Of a DNA stretch of 7,224 nt, positions 5,818 to 7,224 are shown piece by piece (within the stretch, counting starts at the first letter, position 1; each line of letters starts with the position of its first letter). The stretch spans positions 1 through 7,224 of the forward strand of contig DDXV01000055.1 in NCBI GenBank assembly GCA_002347815.1, written 5' to 3'. Below the pieces are notes generated by a model. That model worked only from the letters and a program-made list of their open reading frames with translations, did not search any database and was not told the origin of the DNA. Source of the DNA: Syntrophaceae bacterium UBA2251 (GTDB taxonomy: Bacteria; Desulfobacterota; Syntrophia; Syntrophales; UBA2251). The translations under genes were made by a program, and so were the position numbers.

Positions 5818-6378
5818 ATGGGATTTGGCGCCATTCTGATCATCGCCGTCGGCCTGGGCATGGACGCCCTGTCCGTGGCCGTGGGCATCGGGGGCGCCCG
5901 CCGGGAGCGAACCTGGGGGCCGACCCTGCGCCTCGCTTTCAGCTTCGGCCTCTTCCAGTTCTTCATGCCCGTCGCTGGGTGGCTCGCGGGCCGGACCGTG
6001 GCCGACATCATCGCCGCGTACGACCACTGGATCGCCTTTGCCCTGCTCGCTTACGTGGGGGGGCGGATGATCCGGGAGTCCTTCCGGGGCGAGGAAGCCG
6101 CACAGCCCGCGGACCCCACGCGGGGCTGGACGCTTTTGATGCTGTCGGTCGCGACGTCGATCGACGCCCTGGCCGTGGGCCTGAGTCTCGCCTTTCTCAA
6201 GACGCCGATCCTTTTCCCCAGCGCGGTGATCGGCGCGGTCTGCTTTTTGATGACGGTGGCGGGCATGCGCTTCGGAGAGCGCCTGGGCCGGCTCGTGGGG
6301 CGGCGGATGGAGGCGGTCGGGGGCCTCGTCCTCATCGGGATCGGCCTCAAGATCCTGCTCGAACACCTGACCGGATGA
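5818..6378 (+). CDS. mntP: MntP-family manganese efflux pump
   Basis: MntP exports Mn2+ across the inner membrane and protects against manganese excess. The 186-residue protein is near-collinear with E. coli MntP (188 residues) and has six predicted membrane helices as two inverted repeats. The repeat signatures are GLGMDALSVAVGIG (first helix, Asp16) and SIDALAVGLSLAFL (fourth helix, Asp116); these membrane acids are important for transport in the E. coli family. Also shared are HWIAFALLAYVGGRMIRESFRG and the C-terminal GGLVLIGIGLKILLEH. The ATG at 5818 is preceded by GAGAGAGG (5801-5808), nine bases upstream; an AGAGGA nearer the ATG is too close to be the main site. No MntR box or Mn riboswitch was recognised. 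The gene is the last chromosomal-type gene before the cassette tract. Confidence 0.95.
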   Translation: MGFGAILIIAVGLGMDALSVAVGIGGARRERTWGPTLRLAFSFGLFQFFMPVAGWLAGRTVADIIAAYDHWIAFALLAYVGGRMIRESFRGEEAAQPADPTRGWTLLMLSVATSIDALAVGLSLAFLKTPILFPSAVIGAVCFLMTVAGMRFGERLGRLVGRRMEAVGGLVLIGIGLKILLEHLTG

Positions 6379-6400
6379 CGCGCGTTGACGTGAAGGCCGG

Positions 6401-6445
6401 CCCCACCCTGTGCCCGCGCCAGGCATGGGGGTTATTGTCTCTTTC
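6401..6445 (+). terminator. weak candidate terminator after mntP
   Basis: CCCCA (6401-6405) and CCTG (6407-6410) can pair with CAGG (6420-6423) and TGGGG (6426-6430) around a small internal loop, followed by a T-rich but interrupted run (about 6432-6444). It lies 22 bases after the mntP stop codon, in the right place for a terminator, but the stem is imperfect. Confidence 0.3.
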
Positions 6446-6448
6446 AAG

Positions 6449-6538
6449 TGCGAACGTCATGCATCAGCCGACGCCGCCATAAATTTATCAAGAAATCCAC
6501 TGTATTTACTCGGCGTCGGCTGGATGCACTTGTTGGCC
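6449..6538 (-). other. attC: integron attC recombination site (array 3' end)
   Basis: The left arm TGCATCAGCCGACGCCG (6460-6476) pairs over 17 bp with 6511-6528, leaving one G (6522 or 6523) extrahelical, around a 34-nt loop. Outside the stem are short unpaired spacers (6456-6459 and 6529-6531), then the core triplets AAC (6453-6455) and GTT (6532-6534). Read on the minus strand this is R'' GGCCAAC (6538-6532), L'' with the extra base, loop, L', and R' GTTCGCA (6455-6449). That matches attC architecture: stem, AAC/GTT cores, extrahelical base on the L'' arm, total about 90 bp. Deviations from RYYYAAC and GTTRRRY are one base in R'' and several in R'. The cassette gene's stop lies just before R''. 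Confidence 0.85.
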
Positions 6539-6937
6539 AACCTATTCAAATGGTGTGGAGGTAACAACGATGTGCTCCTTGCCACCTACCAATTCGATCT
6601 TTGAATCTAGTATCCGTATCATGACATGGGGGTACAATCTATCCTTCTCCTCGATTAACCGCCCCATATCATCTTCTAGATTCTTGCACGCAACTTCTGA
6701 TGCATCATTTGTCTTTCTGAACTGCTCGACATACCCACTGATCAAGCTATGACGTTTGGCAGGTTCAAAGCATGCGATGTTCCAAGCTGTGCATGCAAAA
6801 CGCAACAAATTCTCCTTGTGCTCCAAATCCTTGCCTATGTCCAAAAAACCTTCAGCCATCCTGAGAATCATCTCGGAGACTTTCGACCTCTCCCTTGTAC
6901 TCGTCTTATCCATTCTCATAGCGTGTCTCCGGGCCAA
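6455..6937 (-). mobile_element. integron gene cassette (483 bp)
   Basis: The cassette is bounded by the inferred G|TT cross-over points in two attC sites: it begins TTGGCC at 6937 on the minus strand and ends at the G of 6455. It contains a single gene filling almost all the space: 18 bases before the ATG, and one base between the stop codon and the attC GTTGGCCAAC. The first six bases, TTGGCC, are exactly complementary to the R'' box GGCCAAC at the far end, so the circularised cassette would have a perfectly matched R''/R' pair. Base composition is clearly lower in GC than uvrBC or mntP (one 60-base line counted by eye is about 42 percent GC against about 73 percent in uvrB). Confidence 0.83.
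6542..6919 (-). CDS. cassette-encoded protein of unknown function (125 aa)
   Basis: This is the only gene of the cassette. The ATG at 6919 has GGAG (complement of 6927-6930) seven bases upstream. An in-frame TTG at 6937 would lie exactly on the recombination point and is rejected as the start. The 125-residue protein has no signal peptide or membrane segment, so it is probably cytosolic. The N-terminal two-thirds looks helical and highly charged (residues 9-38 and 62-95), with a Cys-rich aromatic motif FACTAWNIACF (41-51) and a third nearby Cys78. The end (about 97-121) looks like beta strands (HVMIRILDSKIELVGG, HIVVTST). I do not recognise the family. The TAG stop lies one base before the attC R'' region. 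The short leader leaves little room for its own promoter, so transcription probably enters from upstream in the array. Confidence 0.8.
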   Translation of the reverse strand: MRMDKTSTRERSKVSEMILRMAEGFLDIGKDLEHKENLLRFACTAWNIACFEPAKRHSLISGYVEQFRKTNDASEVACKNLEDDMGRLIEEKDRLYPHVMIRILDSKIELVGGKEHIVVTSTPFE

Positions 6938-7036
6938 CGGGGCGGGTAACCAGCGGGCTTAAGACCTACCGTGAGCCACAAAGTTTAACGAAAAACGCCA
7001 AGTTTCTCCCCGTCTGGTTCACCCGCTATGTTGGGC
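6932..7036 (-). other. attC: integron attC recombination site (between two cassettes)
   Basis: GCGGGTAACCAG plus CGGG (6942-6957) pairs with CCCG-t-CTGGTT-c-ACCCGC (7009-7026): a 16-bp stem with two extrahelical bases (T7013 and C7020), both on the same arm, around a loop of about 51 nt. Three unpaired bases flank each side (6939-6941 and 7027-7029), then AAC (6936-6938) and GTT (7030-7032). On the minus strand R'' is GCCCAAC (7036-7030), a perfect RYYYAAC, and R' is GTTGGCC (6938-6932). Total length is about 105 bp. Two bulges on the L'' arm is the pattern described for well-studied attC sites such as VCR. Confidence 0.85.
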
Positions 7037-7048
7037 AATGCTTTTCAT
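7019..7048 (-). promoter_or_regulatory. strong ribosome-binding site and micro-ORF overlapping the attC
   Basis: On the minus strand AAGGAGGTGA (7058-7049), a ten-base perfect complement to the 16S rRNA 3' end, is followed at once by an ATG (7048) opening a 9-codon frame, MKSIAQHSG, that stops inside the attC stem. The spacing is shorter than optimal. A TTG eleven bases after the GGAGG would open a 17-codon frame through the attC loop. TTGACA (7070-7065) lies just upstream and could be a -35 element with a poor -10 (TGAAAA, 17 bases on). Either a translation leader or coincidence. Confidence 0.3.
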
Positions 7049-7094
7049 TCACCTCCTTGTCCACTGTCAAGGGCTGACCCCATTGCCTCCTCAT

Positions 7095-7196
7095 TTACAT
7101 GAATTTCTTAACGTGCCTGAGGACAGCATCGAGAACCGGTATAGGAGCGCGAGACTCAATTGCTTCGTCACAGAGTTCACGGTAACTAATGCCCAT
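7095..7196 (-). CDS. short ORF or C-terminal remnant in the partial cassette (33 aa)
   Basis: The frame from the ATG at 7196 to the TAA at 7097-7095 encodes 33 residues beginning MGISYRELCDEAIESRAP and ending LRHVKKFM. The balanced amino-acid composition looks protein-like and amphipathic. There is no clear ribosome-binding site and an in-frame stop lies just upstream (7214-7212). The neighbouring frame to its right (ILIDKFRK) also looks protein-like, so this may be the end of a longer gene split by a one-base frameshift. Unknown family. Confidence 0.3.
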   Translation of the reverse strand: MGISYRELCDEAIESRAPIPVLDAVLRHVKKFM

Positions 7197-7224
7197 AGCT
7201 TTCGGAACTTGTCAATGAGAATGA

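Larger units (their letters stand above)
6938..7224 (-). mobile_element. second gene cassette, partial (runs off right edge)
   Basis: The sequence to the right of the second attC should be the preceding cassette of the same array. From its R'' box GCCCAAC, the cassette is predicted to begin TTGGGC at a junction beyond 7224. No long gene is visible in the 188 bases available. There is a 33-codon ORF (7095-7196), then a 58-base segment with a TTGACA element, a full anti-SD complement and micro-ORFs abutting the attC. Confidence 0.6.

Noticed and set aside
5170..6447. 425-residue minus frame running through mntP into the lipoprotein frame
   Set aside because: Only the last 133 codons, from the ATG at 5571 with its AGGAGG and lipobox signal, are a real gene; the upstream part is antisense to mntP.
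6920..6937. TTG start at 6937 for the cassette gene
   Set aside because: It coincides with the attC cross-over point, and the ATG at 6919 has a proper GGAG spacing.
7054..7084. Segment resembling the TGTCAAG-N-CTGACCCC motif I associate with REP/RAYT-type elements
   Set aside because: Only one short copy is present, without a palindromic partner or transposase; a link to such elements rests on memory alone.
6401..7224. CRISPR array or insertion sequence in the AT-richer right end
   Set aside because: There are no regularly spaced repeats and no transposase frame; the two hairpin sites differ in sequence and fit attC structure instead.

Overview
The window looks like GC-rich bacterial chromosome with an AT-richer integron gene-cassette tract at its right end. 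The GC-rich part carries uvrB-uvrC, a MntP-type manganese exporter, a glycine-zipper lipoprotein, a small exported or membrane protein, and the first 11 codons of a Rossmann-fold protein. A proteobacterium or Desulfobacterota-like Gram-negative is plausible, given the lipobox lipoprotein, the style of the uvrB/uvrC proteins and the integron cassettes. That taxonomic guess is inference; no rRNA or other marker is present.

Layout, left to right. Positions 1-33 (minus) hold the N-terminus of a dinucleotide-binding protein that runs off the left edge, with its ribosome-binding site and a candidate promoter. Positions 34-514 are a non-coding divergent intergenic region with a 14-bp tandem operator-like repeat. 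Positions 515-790 encode a 91-residue signal/membrane protein of unknown function, closed by a strong intrinsic terminator (818-848). Immediately after it lies a 76-bp near-copy of an internal uvrB segment (865-940), just upstream of the intact uvrB. uvrB (1027-3030) and uvrC (3027-4910) overlap by an ATGA and form a nucleotide excision repair operon. Positions 4911-5169 have no convincing gene. A lipoprotein gene (5170-5571, minus) and mntP (5818-6378, plus) are divergent across a 246-bp spacer.

The most interesting part begins near 6449, where composition drops to ordinary or AT-rich. Two stem-forming sites (6449-6538 and 6932-7036) have the architecture of integron attC sites: GTT/AAC core triplets, short unpaired spacers, 16-17 bp stems, and extrahelical bases on one arm only. 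They flank a compact minus-strand gene (6542-6919) of unknown function. The first six bases of the inferred cassette (TTGGCC) are exactly complementary to the R'' box at its other end, as expected for an excised circular cassette. The reading direction implies that 6455 is the 3' end of the array against the mntP flank. Any integrase and attI would then lie to the right of the window, unless this is an integrase-less attC cluster. A second, partial cassette runs off the right edge. It carries a very short ORF, a full-length anti-SD complement and a TTGACA element beside the attC.

Functionally, UvrB and UvrC act together in DNA repair, MntP in manganese efflux, and the cassette is a mobile accessory gene. 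I see no sequence evidence that these modules are functionally linked.
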